The translations under genes and the position numbers were made by a program. A stretch of 64,000 nucleotides of DNA from Serratia marcescens subsp. marcescens ATCC 13880 (GTDB lineage Bacteria; Pseudomonadota; Gammaproteobacteria; Enterobacterales; Enterobacteriaceae). Within the stretch, counting starts at the first letter, position 1. The number at the start of each line of letters is the position of its first letter. The notes beneath the pieces were generated by a model. It saw only the letters and a program-made list of their open reading frames with translations, ran no database searches and was not told the origin of the DNA. The stretch is taken from positions 992,001 through 1,056,000 of the forward strand of contig NZ_CP071238.1 of NCBI RefSeq assembly GCF_017299535.1, in the 5' to 3' direction. This document shows positions 25,082 through 33,007 of the stretch, piece by piece.

Positions 25082-25639
25082 ATGTTAAATGCGACCCGGC
25101 TGCAACTGATGAATCACTTCGCTTACCTGCAGCAATTTATGGCTTCACCGCGCACCGTCGGTACGCTGGCACCTTCTTCTCCGTGGCTGTGTCAGGCGAT
25201 GCTGAACCAGATTGAATGGACCCGGGCGCTGTCGATCGCGGAACTGGGCGCGGCCGACGGGGTGTTGACCAAACGCATTTTGGGGCGGATGCGCGCCGAT
25301 GCGGCGCTGGAGGCTTTCGAAATCCAGCCCCATTTCGTGCATCGGCTGCGCGGGATAGACGATCGGCGGCTGCAGGTGATGGGCCATTCGGCGACCCGGA
25401 TGGCCACGGATTACGACGTGGTGTTTTCCTGCCTGCCGCTGCTGTCGATCCCGGTCAGGATCAGCGTGCGCATTCTTCAGCAGGCCCGGCAGCGGCTGCT
25501 GGCGCGCAACGGCACGCTGGTGCTGTTCCAATACAGCCACCTGTCGGAAAAATTGCTGTCGCGCTATTTTCACTGGAGGCGCCTGCGGGTGGTGCGCAAC
25601 TTCCCGCCGGCGCTGGTGTATGTCTGTACGCCGCGTTAG
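25082..25639 (+). CDS. Phospholipid N-methyltransferase-like SAM methyltransferase
   Basis: 185-residue class I methyltransferase resembling bacterial phospholipid N-methyltransferases (COG3963 type, from memory). The N-terminal membrane-binding region typical of this group is seen in 'FAYLQQFMASPRTVGTLAPSSPWL' (residues 13-36), with motif I 'SIAELGAADGVLTKRIL' (about 51-67; G-A-A-D-G rather than G-x-G-x-G), 'FEIQPHFVHRL' for SAM binding and 'YDVVFSCLPLLSIP' as motif IV. The acceptor is unknown; whether it methylates phosphatidylethanolamine cannot be told. AAGGAGG is a strong ribosome site. The stop abuts that of a convergent acetyltransferase gene. Confidence 0.75.
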   Translation: MLNATRLQLMNHFAYLQQFMASPRTVGTLAPSSPWLCQAMLNQIEWTRALSIAELGAADGVLTKRILGRMRADAALEAFEIQPHFVHRLRGIDDRRLQVMGHSATRMATDYDVVFSCLPLLSIPVRISVRILQQARQRLLARNGTLVLFQYSHLSEKLLSRYFHWRRLRVVRNFPPALVYVCTPR

Positions 25640-26101
25640 CTACAGTTTTTTCTCCATCACCACCACCTCTTCGTCATGCTGCCGCCGGCGCTCCAGAGGT
25701 TGCCAACCCCAGCCGGCGTACAACGCTTCCGATTTGTCGGTGATGAGATGCAGAACCGAGTGATGGCGCTGCCGCGCCGCCTCGACGATGGCCATTTCAA
25801 GACGGTGGGCGATGCCCTTGCGGCGGTGATCGGGATGCACGAAGACGCCGGCCAGCCACGGGGTGAGATCCTGGCGCTGATGGTCGTCGCTGGGCCACAG
25901 GCTGGCCATGCCCACCGGACGATCGCCGTCGATCATCATCAGCGTCAGGTGATCGTCGCTTGGCCGGCTGCATTGGGCGAAACGCAGCTGGGTGCGCGCC
26001 AGCGAACCGCCGCGCTGTGAGCCCCATTGGCCGAAAGCCCAGGCGGCGCACACATCGGCAAACTGCGGGCACTCCGACAGCGGAATGATGCGTTGAGTCA
26101 T
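25640..26101 (-). CDS. GNAT acetyltransferase
   Basis: 153-residue GNAT-fold enzyme. 'LTLMMIDGDRPVGMASLW' supplies the central strand with the usual 'G.a', and 'WLAGVFVHPDHRRKGIAHRLEMAIVEAARQRHH' the acetyl-CoA pyrophosphate loop (RRKGIA, here with the canonical Q/R-x-x-G-x-A). 'ALYAGWGWQPLER' is the C-terminal strand. Substrate unknown. GGGAG sits before the ATG. It converges with the methyltransferase gene with no intergenic gap, so both transcripts extend into the other. Confidence 0.83.
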   Translation of the reverse strand: MTQRIIPLSECPQFADVCAAWAFGQWGSQRGGSLARTQLRFAQCSRPSDDHLTLMMIDGDRPVGMASLWPSDDHQRQDLTPWLAGVFVHPDHRRKGIAHRLEMAIVEAARQRHHSVLHLITDKSEALYAGWGWQPLERRRQHDEEVVVMEKKL

Positions 26102-26271
26102 GGCGGTCTCCCGGTTTTTTGCTGTTTCCCCCTCCTATTTAACCGATTTTTCCGCCATTTTTTTAACTTTTTAAAGCCGCTATTTTAGCGGTTTCACGGT
26201 GTTTCACCGCGTGCCCGGCACCGTTTCCCGGATTTCTTTTGGCAATCGCGGCGTGGGATTGCAAGTGCTAA

Positions 26272-26286
26272 TGAGAGTGATTATCA
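26272..26286 (+). promoter_or_regulatory. Fur box upstream of siderophore-uptake operon
   Basis: TGAGAGT-G-ATTATCA, a 7-1-7 inverted repeat; the right half is a perfect Fur half-site and the left matches 5 of 7. Located 33 bases before the binding-protein start, overlapping the likely promoter. Confidence 0.6.
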
Positions 26287-26319
26287 TGCGCACACTATTT
26301 CCCCCGTTTCGGCTCAATC

Positions 26320-27435
26320 ATGCGCAATTCCCTCATTTTACTGCTGCTTTCCCTGTGGTTCGGCGTGTTCTCCGCCCAGGCGAAGACGGTGACCGATATC
26401 ACCGGCCGCCAGGTCGCGGTGCCGGACAACCCGCAGCGCATCGTGGTGGGGGAGAGCCGCATGCTGTATACGCTGGCGCTGCTGGAGCCGGGCAACCCGG
26501 CGCAGCGCATCATCGGCTGGCCGGCGGATCTGGCGCGCTTTGATGCGCAAAGCTGGCAGCTTTATACGCAGAAGTTTCCCCAGATAGCCCAGATCCCCGT
26601 CATCAGCGGCAATAACTTTCGCCAGGTCAACATCGAAAGCCTGCTGCAGCTGAAGCCGGATCTGGTGATCCTGGCGCGCTACGCGCGTGAAGACGGCGAC
26701 AACGAGCGGCTGGTTTCCGCACTGAGCAAGGCCGGCGTGGCGGTGATCTACGTCGATTTGCGCATCGATCTGCTGAACAACACCGTGCCGAGCGTGCGGC
26801 TGCTGGGCGAAGTGCTCAACCGCCAGCAGCGCGCCGAGCAATTCATCACGTTTTATCAGCAGCATATGGCGGTGGTTCAGCAACGGCTGGCGGGCTATCA
26901 GGGGCCGAAGCCCAAAGTGATGCTGCACCTGCATCTGGGGCGGCGCGACACCTGCTGCACCACCGCCGCGCACGGCAATCTCGGCGATCTGCTGACCTTC
27001 GCCGGCGGCGACAACATCGCCAACGCCAGCGTCAAAGGGGTGTATGGCGAACTGAACCCGGAAACCATTCTGAGCGCCAATCCTGACGTGTACCTCGCCA
27101 CCGGCATGGCTGGCCCGCAGGGCAAACGGCTGTCCGATCTGCGCCTCGGGCCGCAGGTCAGCCCACAGGAGGCCGCCGACAGCTTCCGTCGGCTGATTGC
27201 CAAACAGCCGATGCTGACCAACCTGCAGGCGGTGAAAAACCACCGCGCCTGGAGCGTCTGGCACAATTTTTACCTCAGCCCGTACCATGTCGTGCTGGTC
27301 GAGATGTTCGCCAAAGCGTTTTACCCGGATCTGTTCGCCGACATCAACCCGCAGCAGACCTTCCAACAGCTGTATCAGCAGTTTTTGCCGTTACCTTTTT
27401 CAGGGACCTATTGGAGTCAGTTAGATAATGAATAA
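26320..27435 (+). CDS. Periplasmic iron-siderophore binding protein
   Basis: 371-residue solute-binding protein of the FepB/FhuD-like (PBP_like_2) fold. Signal peptide through 'FSAQA' (about residue 21), then 'VTDITGRQVAVPDNPQRIVV' (start of the N-lobe), 'LLQLKPDLVILA', and a C-lobe with 'AHGNLGDLLTFAGGDNIAN' and 'LNPETILSANPDVYLAT'. An unusual 'RRDTCCTTA' Cys-Cys is present. There is no obvious ribosome site before 26320, so the start is the least certain part. Fur box upstream. Its last 8 bases overlap the following receptor gene. No permease or ATPase gene follows, so it must use a transporter encoded elsewhere. Confidence 0.85.
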   Translation: MRNSLILLLLSLWFGVFSAQAKTVTDITGRQVAVPDNPQRIVVGESRMLYTLALLEPGNPAQRIIGWPADLARFDAQSWQLYTQKFPQIAQIPVISGNNFRQVNIESLLQLKPDLVILARYAREDGDNERLVSALSKAGVAVIYVDLRIDLLNNTVPSVRLLGEVLNRQQRAEQFITFYQQHMAVVQQRLAGYQGPKPKVMLHLHLGRRDTCCTTAAHGNLGDLLTFAGGDNIANASVKGVYGELNPETILSANPDVYLATGMAGPQGKRLSDLRLGPQVSPQEAADSFRRLIAKQPMLTNLQAVKNHRAWSVWHNFYLSPYHVVLVEMFAKAFYPDLFADINPQQTFQQLYQQFLPLPFSGTYWSQLDNE

Positions 27436-29551
27436 CAACAAGCGCGGCTGGTGGTGCGCATTGCCTTTGACGGCCTGCGCGACATCGCCGGCGTGGGCGG
27501 CGGAAAAAGCCGCGCCGCAGGAAGAGAACCTGGTGGTGGTCGGCCGCAAAGACGCCGACGGCGTGCAGAGCTATCAGCCGTTGACCAGCGTCACCGGCAC
27601 CCGCAGCGAAACCAACCTGCTGAACGTGCCGCAAGCGATCGACGTGGTGCCGCAACAGGTGATTGCCGATCAGGCGGTCAGCAGCCTGGACGAAGCGCTG
27701 TACAACGTCAGCGGCATTACCCAGGCCAACACGCTGGGGGGCACCCAGGACGCGGTAATGAAACGCGGCTTCGGCGACAACCGCGACGGCTCCATTCTGC
27801 GCGACGGCGTGCGTTCGGTGCAGGCGCGCAACTTTACGCCGACCACCGAGCGGGTGGAGGTGCTTAAGGGGCCTGCCTCGATGCTGTACGGCATGGGCGA
27901 GCCGGGCGGGATGATCAATATGATCACCAAAAAACCCCAGCTGCAGCAGCACACCCACGTGGAAGGTTGGGGCAGCAGCTTCAACGGCGGCGGCGGCCAG
28001 CTTGACGTTACCGGGCCGCTCGGCACGTCGGGATTTGCCTATCGGATGATCGTCGATCACGATGAAACCGACTACTGGCGCAACTTTGGCCGCAATCGCC
28101 AGACGGTGATCGCGCCCTCGCTGATGTGGTACGGCGAGAACACCACCGTGCGATTGGCCTATGAACATATGGAATATCTGGTGCCGTTCGATCGCGGCAC
28201 CATTATCGATTCGCGCACCGGCAAACCGGTGAATACGCCGCGCGATCGCCGTTTCGACGAAGCCTATAACGCCACCCGCGGCGATCAGGACAGCGTCACT
28301 CTGCAGATCGATCAAACGCTCAATGAGCGCTGGAAAAGCTCGCTGACCTACGCCTACAGCCGCAACAGCTACAGCGACAACCAGGCGCGCGCTACGGCGC
28401 TGAACCCGGAGAGCGGCGCATTGAGCCGCCAGGCCGACTCGACCGCCCATGCCGTCAGCCACGCCAACGCGGTGCAGCTGACGCTCAATGGCGACGTGGA
28501 CTGGGGCAGCATCAACCACCAGATGCTGTTCGGCTTTGATTTTGAAGATAACCGTACCTACCGCGGCGACATGATCCGCGGTAAAAAGAACAGCGATTTC
28601 AATATCTATCATCCGGTATACGGCCTGATGCCGCCGTCGACCGCGGTCAGCGCCAAAGACAGCGACCAGCGGGAAAATCTCACCAGCTACGGCTGGTTTA
28701 TGCAGGACTCCATCCAACTGACCGATAAATGGCTGGTGATGGGCGGGCTGCGTTACGACGCTTTCGACGTCTATGCCGGCAAGGGGCGGCCGTTCCAGAC
28801 CAACACCGACAGCTCGGACGGCAAGCTGGTGCCGCGCGCCGGTGTGGTCTACAAGCTGACGCCTTACGTGTCGCTGTACAGCAGCTATACCGAGTCGTTC
28901 AAGCCGAACTCTTCCATCGCCACCCAAATTGATTCGCTGCCGCCGGAACAGGGCAAGTCGTGGGAAGTCGGCGGCAAGCTGGCGCTGCCGAACGGCGTCA
29001 CCGGCACGCTGGCGCTGTTCGACATCACCAAGCGCAACGTGATGGTCAATGAGCTGGTGGAGGGCGAAACCGTGACGCGCACCGCCGGGCGCGTGCGTTC
29101 GCAGGGCGTGGAGCTGGACGTGGCCGGTAATCTTACCGACTCGCTGAGCCTGATCGGTTCCTATGCGTATACCGACGCCCGCGTGGTGGACGATCCGGAC
29201 AACAAGGGGAAAGAGATGACCAACGTGGCGCGCCATACCGCCTCGCTGTTCCTGACCCAGAACCTCGGCAGCCTGGGCCTGTACAGCGGCGATGAGGTGC
29301 GTATCGGCGCCGGTGCGCGCTACGTAGGGCGCCGCCCGGGCGACGCCGCCAACAGCTTCTACCTGGATAACTACACCGTTGCCGATGCGTTCGCCGCTTA
29401 CACCATGCCGATCAACGGCTATCGGGTGAAATGGCAGCTGAACGTGAAGAACCTGTTCGATAAAACCTACTATCCGTCCAGCGGCGGCAATCTGCGCGTG
29501 GCGGTGGGGGAACCGCGTGAGGTGGTGCTGCGCGGCAGTATCGATTTCTGA
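27428..29551 (+). CDS. TonB-dependent siderophore receptor
   Basis: 707-residue outer-membrane receptor. After a signal peptide ending 'AWAAE', the plug domain begins with 'ENLVVVGRK' (a TonB-box-like stretch) and continues through 'RVEVLKGPASMLYGMGEPGGMINMITKKP', the diagnostic plug end. The barrel extends to 'VGEPREVVLRGSIDF', with terminal Phe for assembly. There is no N-terminal STN signalling domain, so it is a plain transporter, not a signal transducer. The sequence did not match FoxA or FhuA well enough for me to name a substrate. Translation starts within the binding-protein gene (8-base overlap) with GGAG upstream, so the two are coupled. Confidence 0.88.
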   Translation: MNNNKRGWWCALPLTACATSPAWAAEKAAPQEENLVVVGRKDADGVQSYQPLTSVTGTRSETNLLNVPQAIDVVPQQVIADQAVSSLDEALYNVSGITQANTLGGTQDAVMKRGFGDNRDGSILRDGVRSVQARNFTPTTERVEVLKGPASMLYGMGEPGGMINMITKKPQLQQHTHVEGWGSSFNGGGGQLDVTGPLGTSGFAYRMIVDHDETDYWRNFGRNRQTVIAPSLMWYGENTTVRLAYEHMEYLVPFDRGTIIDSRTGKPVNTPRDRRFDEAYNATRGDQDSVTLQIDQTLNERWKSSLTYAYSRNSYSDNQARATALNPESGALSRQADSTAHAVSHANAVQLTLNGDVDWGSINHQMLFGFDFEDNRTYRGDMIRGKKNSDFNIYHPVYGLMPPSTAVSAKDSDQRENLTSYGWFMQDSIQLTDKWLVMGGLRYDAFDVYAGKGRPFQTNTDSSDGKLVPRAGVVYKLTPYVSLYSSYTESFKPNSSIATQIDSLPPEQGKSWEVGGKLALPNGVTGTLALFDITKRNVMVNELVEGETVTRTAGRVRSQGVELDVAGNLTDSLSLIGSYAYTDARVVDDPDNKGKEMTNVARHTASLFLTQNLGSLGLYSGDEVRIGAGARYVGRRPGDAANSFYLDNYTVADAFAAYTMPINGYRVKWQLNVKNLFDKTYYPSSGGNLRVAVGEPREVVLRGSIDF

Positions 29552-29604
29552 GCCACGGGCGGTGAAATTTGCTTAAATAACCGCCCCAACGTTAAGGAGA
29601 ACCC

Positions 29605-30123
29605 ATGAGCCTGCAGATCCGTTTGGCGCAGCAGCAGGATATCGCGCATCTGATGGCGGTTGAGCGCTCGGCGGCGCAATTGTTTCGCCAACAGCCGGAA
29701 TGGCGCTTTATCGCCGAAGGCGAGGTGATGTCCCCGCAGCAGCATGCCGCGTTTATCGCCGAGCGCCGTGAATGGCTGGCGGAAAGCGACAACGGCGAGT
29801 GCGCCGGTTTTATCGCCGTGCTGGCTCAGGAGGAAGACTGGCATATCGCCGAATTATCGGTCGCCGGTGCCTGGCAACGGCAGGGCGTCGGCCGCCGCCT
29901 GATCGGCGCGGTGGCGGAAGAGGCCAAACGGCGGGGGGCCGGCCGCCTGACGCTTACCACCTTCATTGAGGTGCCGTGGAATGCGCCCTACTACCGGCGG
30001 CTGGGATTCCGGCCGCTTGACGATGCGCGGCTCACGGTCGCCCTGCGGCGGCACCTGGATGAAGATCTGGCGCACGGCTTTGCCGTCGGCAGTCGCTGTG
30101 CCATGGAATTTACACTATCGTAA
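29605..30123 (+). CDS. GNAT acetyltransferase, siderophore operon
   Basis: 172-residue GNAT enzyme: 'IRLAQQQDIAHLMAVERSAAQLF' at the start, 'ECAGFIAVL', and 'HIAELSVAGAWQRQGVGRRLIGAVAEEAKRRGA' with the RQGVG acetyl-CoA loop, followed by 'TTFIEVPWNAPYYRRLGFRP', typical of the family. It begins 53 bases after the receptor and has AAGGAGA, so it may be the third gene of the Fur-regulated operon, but its function there is unknown. A possible TyrR box for aroL overlaps its stop codon. Confidence 0.83.
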   Translation: MSLQIRLAQQQDIAHLMAVERSAAQLFRQQPEWRFIAEGEVMSPQQHAAFIAERREWLAESDNGECAGFIAVLAQEEDWHIAELSVAGAWQRQGVGRRLIGAVAEEAKRRGAGRLTLTTFIEVPWNAPYYRRLGFRPLDDARLTVALRRHLDEDLAHGFAVGSRCAMEFTLS

Positions 30124-30136
30124 ATATTGAAATACA
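30119..30136 (+). promoter_or_regulatory. Possible TyrR box before aroL
   Basis: CGTAAA, six bases, AATACA; the key G and C are 14 bases apart as in TyrR boxes (TGTAAA-N6-TTTACA), and 9 of 12 positions match. About 97 bases before the aroL start. E. coli aroL is TyrR-regulated. Confidence 0.35.
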
Positions 30137-30232
30137 GAGCGGGCAAGGTATGATGCTGCCACCACGCCATCGCACCCGCTCGGCATTTTGGTATGCAATG
30201 CACTCAAGTCACCGCATAAGGGACAACCCGTA

Positions 30233-30757
30233 ATGACACAAACCCTGTTCATGATAGGCGCTCGCGGAGCCGGCAAGACCACGGTAGGCAGCGCATTGGC
30301 GCTGGCGTTGGGCTATCAGTTTGTCGATACCGATCTGTTTATGCAGCAGGCGGCGCAGATGAGCGTAGCGGAAATGGTCGAGCGCGAGGGCTGGCTGGGG
30401 TTCCGCCGCCGCGAGACCATCGCGTTGCAAACCGTGACCAAGCCGTCAACTATAGTTGCCACCGGCGGCGGCGCGATCCTGGCGGAGGAGAACCGTCTGT
30501 TTATGCGCCAGCATGGCACCGTTATCTACCTGCGCGCGCCGGCCAGCGTGTTGGCGCAGCGGTTGGAAGAGTACCCGGAAGATGCGCAGCGCCCGACGCT
30601 CACCGGCAGGCCGATCGCCGAGGAGATGCGCGAGGTGCTGGCCGCGCGCGAAGCGTTGTATCAGGAGGCCGCGCATTACGTGATGGACGGCGCCGCCGAT
30701 CCGCAGCGGGTGGTGGAACAAATCCTCGCGGTGCTGCCGCGTGAGACGGTGAAGTAA
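30233..30757 (+). CDS. aroL: Shikimate kinase II
   Basis: ATP-dependent phosphorylation of shikimate at the 3-hydroxyl, fifth step of the common aromatic pathway. The 174-residue product is the E. coli AroL length. Walker A is '[13 protein letters not shown]' (residues 7-19); shikimate-binding residues are in 'DTDLFMQ' and '[10 protein letters not shown]', with the glycine cluster 'VATGGGAIL', and the lid arginines in '[13 protein letters not shown]'. Start at 30233 agrees with E. coli; the longer frame from 30188 has no site. In E. coli aroL is followed by yaiA and aroM; here an AraC/NTF2 pair intervenes before yaiA. Confidence 0.96.
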   Translation: MTQTLFMIGARGAGKTTVGSALALALGYQFVDTDLFMQQAAQMSVAEMVEREGWLGFRRRETIALQTVTKPSTIVATGGGAILAEENRLFMRQHGTVIYLRAPASVLAQRLEEYPEDAQRPTLTGRPIAEEMREVLAAREALYQEAAHYVMDGAADPQRVVEQILAVLPRETVK

Positions 30758-30771
30758 CCCTTTCTTCTCTT

Positions 30772-30792
30772 CGGGCGCTGGGCGCCCGTTTT
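30772..30792 (+). terminator. Terminator of aroL
   Basis: CGGGCGC / GCGCCCG stem with a 3-base loop followed by TTTT; also serves the AraC gene ending at 30794 from the other side. Confidence 0.7.
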
Positions 30793-30793
30793 C

Positions 30794-31537
30794 TTATTCC
30801 GCTTGCCGAGCCGGCGCAAAGTACGCCCCCGGCGTGACGCCGAAGCGGCGGCGAAAGGCGGCGATATAGGCGCTGACGTTGTCATAGCCACAGGCGTCGG
30901 CCACCTCGCCAACCGCTTTGCCGCGTGATAATCCCTCCAGTGAACGCAACACCCGCGCCTGCTGGCGCCACAGCGCGAAGCTGATGCCGGTTTCCTGCAG
31001 AAAACGGCGGCTCAGGGTGCGCGGGCTGAGCCCGGCCCAAACGGCCCAGTCGCGCTGGCTGCGCAGGCTGGCGGGATCGTTCAGCAGCGCACGGGCGATG
31101 TTCAGCAACCGGGCGTCCTGCGGCAGCGGCAATTGCAGCGGCGCGCGGCTTGCCGCGTGCATTTCGTCCAGCAGCACCTGCAGCAGCCGCCGTTGCGGCG
31201 CACTCAGCGGGCCGGCGGGGAACTGCGCGATGCGCTCCACCAGGGCCTGCAACAGCGCAGAGGCTGTGAACAGCTGCGGCAGCGGCGGCATCTCCGGCAC
31301 GCTTTCCCTCGGCAGATACAGACTCCAGCCCGCCACGTCGCCGCAGGCCAGCGCCTGATGGGCGCATCCCGGCGGCAGCCAGCCCAGCGTGCCGCCGGTG
31401 ATCGCCCATTGCCGGCCCGGGAGTTCCATTGCCAGCATGCCGCGCGTCAAGAGATAGATCTGGCCGCCTTCGTGCCGGTGCCAGGGCGTCAGGTGCTTTT
31501 TTTCATGCTGAAGGCGTTGGCTGCGGATCTGCGTCAT
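30794..31537 (-). CDS. AraC-family regulator with cupin sensor
   Basis: 247-residue activator-type regulator. The N-terminal cupin part has 'HLTPWHRHEGGQIYLLTRGMLAME' with two histidines and 'GWLPPGCAHQA', a typical small-molecule pocket of AraC proteins such as those for aromatic compounds. The C-terminal AraC domain is clear: 'DWAVWAGLSPRTLSRRFLQETGISF' and 'EVADACGYDNVSAYIAAFRRRFGVTPGAYF'. I found no strong ribosome site before 31537. It is divergent from an NTF2-like gene 97 bases away, which is the expected target. The pair is inserted between aroL and yaiA. Confidence 0.83.
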   Translation of the reverse strand: MTQIRSQRLQHEKKHLTPWHRHEGGQIYLLTRGMLAMELPGRQWAITGGTLGWLPPGCAHQALACGDVAGWSLYLPRESVPEMPPLPQLFTASALLQALVERIAQFPAGPLSAPQRRLLQVLLDEMHAASRAPLQLPLPQDARLLNIARALLNDPASLRSQRDWAVWAGLSPRTLSRRFLQETGISFALWRQQARVLRSLEGLSRGKAVGEVADACGYDNVSAYIAAFRRRFGVTPGAYFAPARQAE

Positions 31538-31633
31538 GTTGGCCGTTTAACGTTATTGAAAGTCTTGATGTGGTTATTATGCCATCGCCTGGCCGGGATA
31601 GGATCGCCTTTCACCCTATTTCGGAGAAACGTG

Positions 31634-32038
31634 ATGACTCAACTTACCCCGCTGAATCTGGTGCTCGATACGCTGCAGCAGGTGATCGCCAGCCCGGAGC
31701 ATCGGCCGACGCAGCTCGCCGCCCGTTTCAGCGCAGGCTACCGCCAGCAGGTGGATGGCAAGGTGCTGAACTTCGAGCAGTTTGAGCAGCATATGGCGCT
31801 GCTGAAGCGGCAAACCCGCCGCATGACGCTGAGCGTGATCGCGGCGGCGGAGCAGGGCGAGGCGGTGCTGACCCACCATCTGGTCGAGGTGGAAAAGCGC
31901 GACGGTTCCCGCAGCCGCGTGCGGGTGCTGGCGCACTTCACCGTGCGTGAAGGGCGTATTTGCGCCTGCGACGAATTGACCGAGCTGTTGACGGGCGCCC
32001 CCGGCGATCGCGATCTTGGCTCGCGCGTGTCGGAATGA
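31634..32038 (+). CDS. SnoaL/NTF2-like protein
   Basis: 134-residue small protein with the cone-like NTF2 fold. 'LDTLQQVIASPEHRPTQLAARFSAGYRQQVDGKVLNFEQFEQHMALLKRQTR' (the N-terminal helices and strand, residues 10-60, cited here as positions) is followed by 'HHLVEVEKRDGSRSRVRVLAHFTVREGRICACDELTEL' (last strands with the conserved D/E). Members of this fold are isomerases, hydratases or have no known activity. CGGAGA precedes GTGATG, so a GTG start three bases earlier is possible. Divergent from the AraC gene; likely its target. Confidence 0.78.
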   Translation: MTQLTPLNLVLDTLQQVIASPEHRPTQLAARFSAGYRQQVDGKVLNFEQFEQHMALLKRQTRRMTLSVIAAAEQGEAVLTHHLVEVEKRDGSRSRVRVLAHFTVREGRICACDELTELLTGAPGDRDLGSRVSE

Positions 32039-32085
32039 GGGCGACTGCTATACTTGCTACTGTGTGAAACACACGGGAGAACGGC

Positions 32086-32286
32086 ATGCGCGAAAATGAT
32101 CAACCTGCTTATCCGCGGAGCGCCCGCGTCGTAGAGGTGTTTCGGGGTGACCCGAACCTGCATCTGCGCCGTTTTGAAGTGCGCACCGACGACATTGAGC
32201 CGAATACGCTGCTCAGTGAACATGAAACCGAGCAGGAAGCGCTCGACGCCAAGCACCGCTATGAAGACGAGGCGCTAGAGCACTGA
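32086..32286 (+). CDS. yaiA: YaiA-like small protein
   Basis: 66-residue acidic protein. It agrees with E. coli YaiA in 'PRSARVVEVF', 'LRRFEVRTDDIEPNTLLSEHETEQEALDAKHRYED' (the conserved 'LISEH.T.QEA.DAK.RYED' pattern). YaiA function is unknown. GGGAGA is the ribosome site. In E. coli it lies in aroL-yaiA-aroM; here aroM is absent and the has operon follows. An inverted repeat (GTGTG / CACAC) lies just upstream. It is followed by a good terminator, which separates it from hasI. Confidence 0.85.
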   Translation: MRENDQPAYPRSARVVEVFRGDPNLHLRRFEVRTDDIEPNTLLSEHETEQEALDAKHRYEDEALEH

Positions 32287-32299
32287 CCTGCAGCCCAGC

Positions 32300-32324
32300 G
32301 GAAACCGGCGTCAGGCCGGTTTCC
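32300..32324 (+). terminator. Terminator after yaiA
   Basis: Ten-bp perfect stem GGAAACCGGC / GCCGGTTTCC with a 5-base loop, 13 bases after the yaiA stop, followed by TGTTTAT. Confidence 0.75.
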
Positions 32325-32365
32325 TGTTTATCCCCGCCGTAGCACATATTTCCCAGAACAATATT

Positions 32366-32384
32366 GATAATGATAATCATTTAT
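32366..32384 (+). promoter_or_regulatory. Fur box of hasI
   Basis: Starts GATAATGATAATCATT, matching the first 16 bases of the 19-bp Fur consensus exactly. It lies 46 bases before the hasI start and overlaps its promoter; known Fur control of has genes agrees. Confidence 0.9.
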
Positions 32385-32430
32385 GTGATTTTTATCGCCC
32401 CTATTGGGTGTTTCACTTCTGGGAAAAGAG

Positions 32431-32931
32431 ATGTCCAATTCCGAGTTGCAGGCGCTGTTTCTGCGCCATATGCGGCCGCTGCAAGCCTATTTGAACGCCA
32501 AACTGCGCGACCCTCAGCTGGCCGCGGATTTGGCGCAGGAAAGTTTTACCCGCCTTACCGAGCAGTATCCGCAGGGTAACATTCTCGATATTGAGGCCTA
32601 CCTGTATAAAACCGCCAAGAATCTGATGCTCGACCATCTGCGCCAGCAGCAGCGGCGGCAGACCGAAGCGGTCGAAGACGACATTCTGGCGCAGTATCCT
32701 TCGGGTGAACCGGCGCTTGAACAACGGGCGATCGATAGCCAACTGCTGCAGTTGTTACAGCAGGCGCTGGCGGACATGCCGCCGCGCACGCAGCAGATTT
32801 TCCGCCTTAACCGGCTCGATGGCCTGACCCAGGCGCAGGTGGCGGCGCAGCTGGGCGTGTCGCTCAGCACGGTGGAAAAACACCTGGCCAGCGCGCTGGA
32901 GCGGCTGATGGCGCGGATGGAAGAACAATAA
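32431..32931 (+). CDS. hasI: HasI, FecI-type ECF sigma factor
   Basis: 166-residue ECF sigma factor of the iron-starvation (FecI-like) type. Region 2 is 'YLNAKLRDPQLAADLAQESFTRL' with the 'D.AQE.F.R' motif, and region 4 is 'ALADMPPRTQQIFRLNRLDGLTQAQVAAQLGVSLSTVEKHLASALERL', which contains the -35-binding HTH. It directs RNA polymerase to hasS and hasR when haem-loaded HasA binds HasR. Start at 32431 follows GGGAAAAGAG; an upstream ATG at 32404 lacks a site. It is controlled by Fur through the box at 32366. The stop is 76 bases before hasS, and that gap holds a HasI-type promoter. Confidence 0.95.
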   Translation: MSNSELQALFLRHMRPLQAYLNAKLRDPQLAADLAQESFTRLTEQYPQGNILDIEAYLYKTAKNLMLDHLRQQQRRQTEAVEDDILAQYPSGEPALEQRAIDSQLLQLLQQALADMPPRTQQIFRLNRLDGLTQAQVAAQLGVSLSTVEKHLASALERLMARMEEQ

Positions 32932-32941
32932 TGGCAATTTT

Positions 32942-32969
32942 TTTACGGGTTTATCCGCGCTCAGACGTC
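32942..32969 (+). promoter_or_regulatory. Candidate HasI promoter of hasS
   Basis: TTTACGGGTTT (-35 region, 32942-32952), 12 bases, ACGTC (-10 region, 32965-32969). The same two blocks with identical spacing precede hasR. The CGT-type -10 fits iron-starvation sigma factors. Confidence 0.6.
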
Positions 32970-33007
32970 TTAACCTATAACCAGAAAAAACAGAGGTCTA
33001 TGCCATT

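Noticed and set aside
26199-26543. Alternative coding frame across the Fur box and binding-protein start
   Set aside because: No ribosome site, and the binding-protein frame has the signal peptide and the conserved domain.
27428-29551. Identification of the receptor as FoxA
   Set aside because: The plug, barrel and C-terminus differ from FoxA as I recall it; substrate left open.
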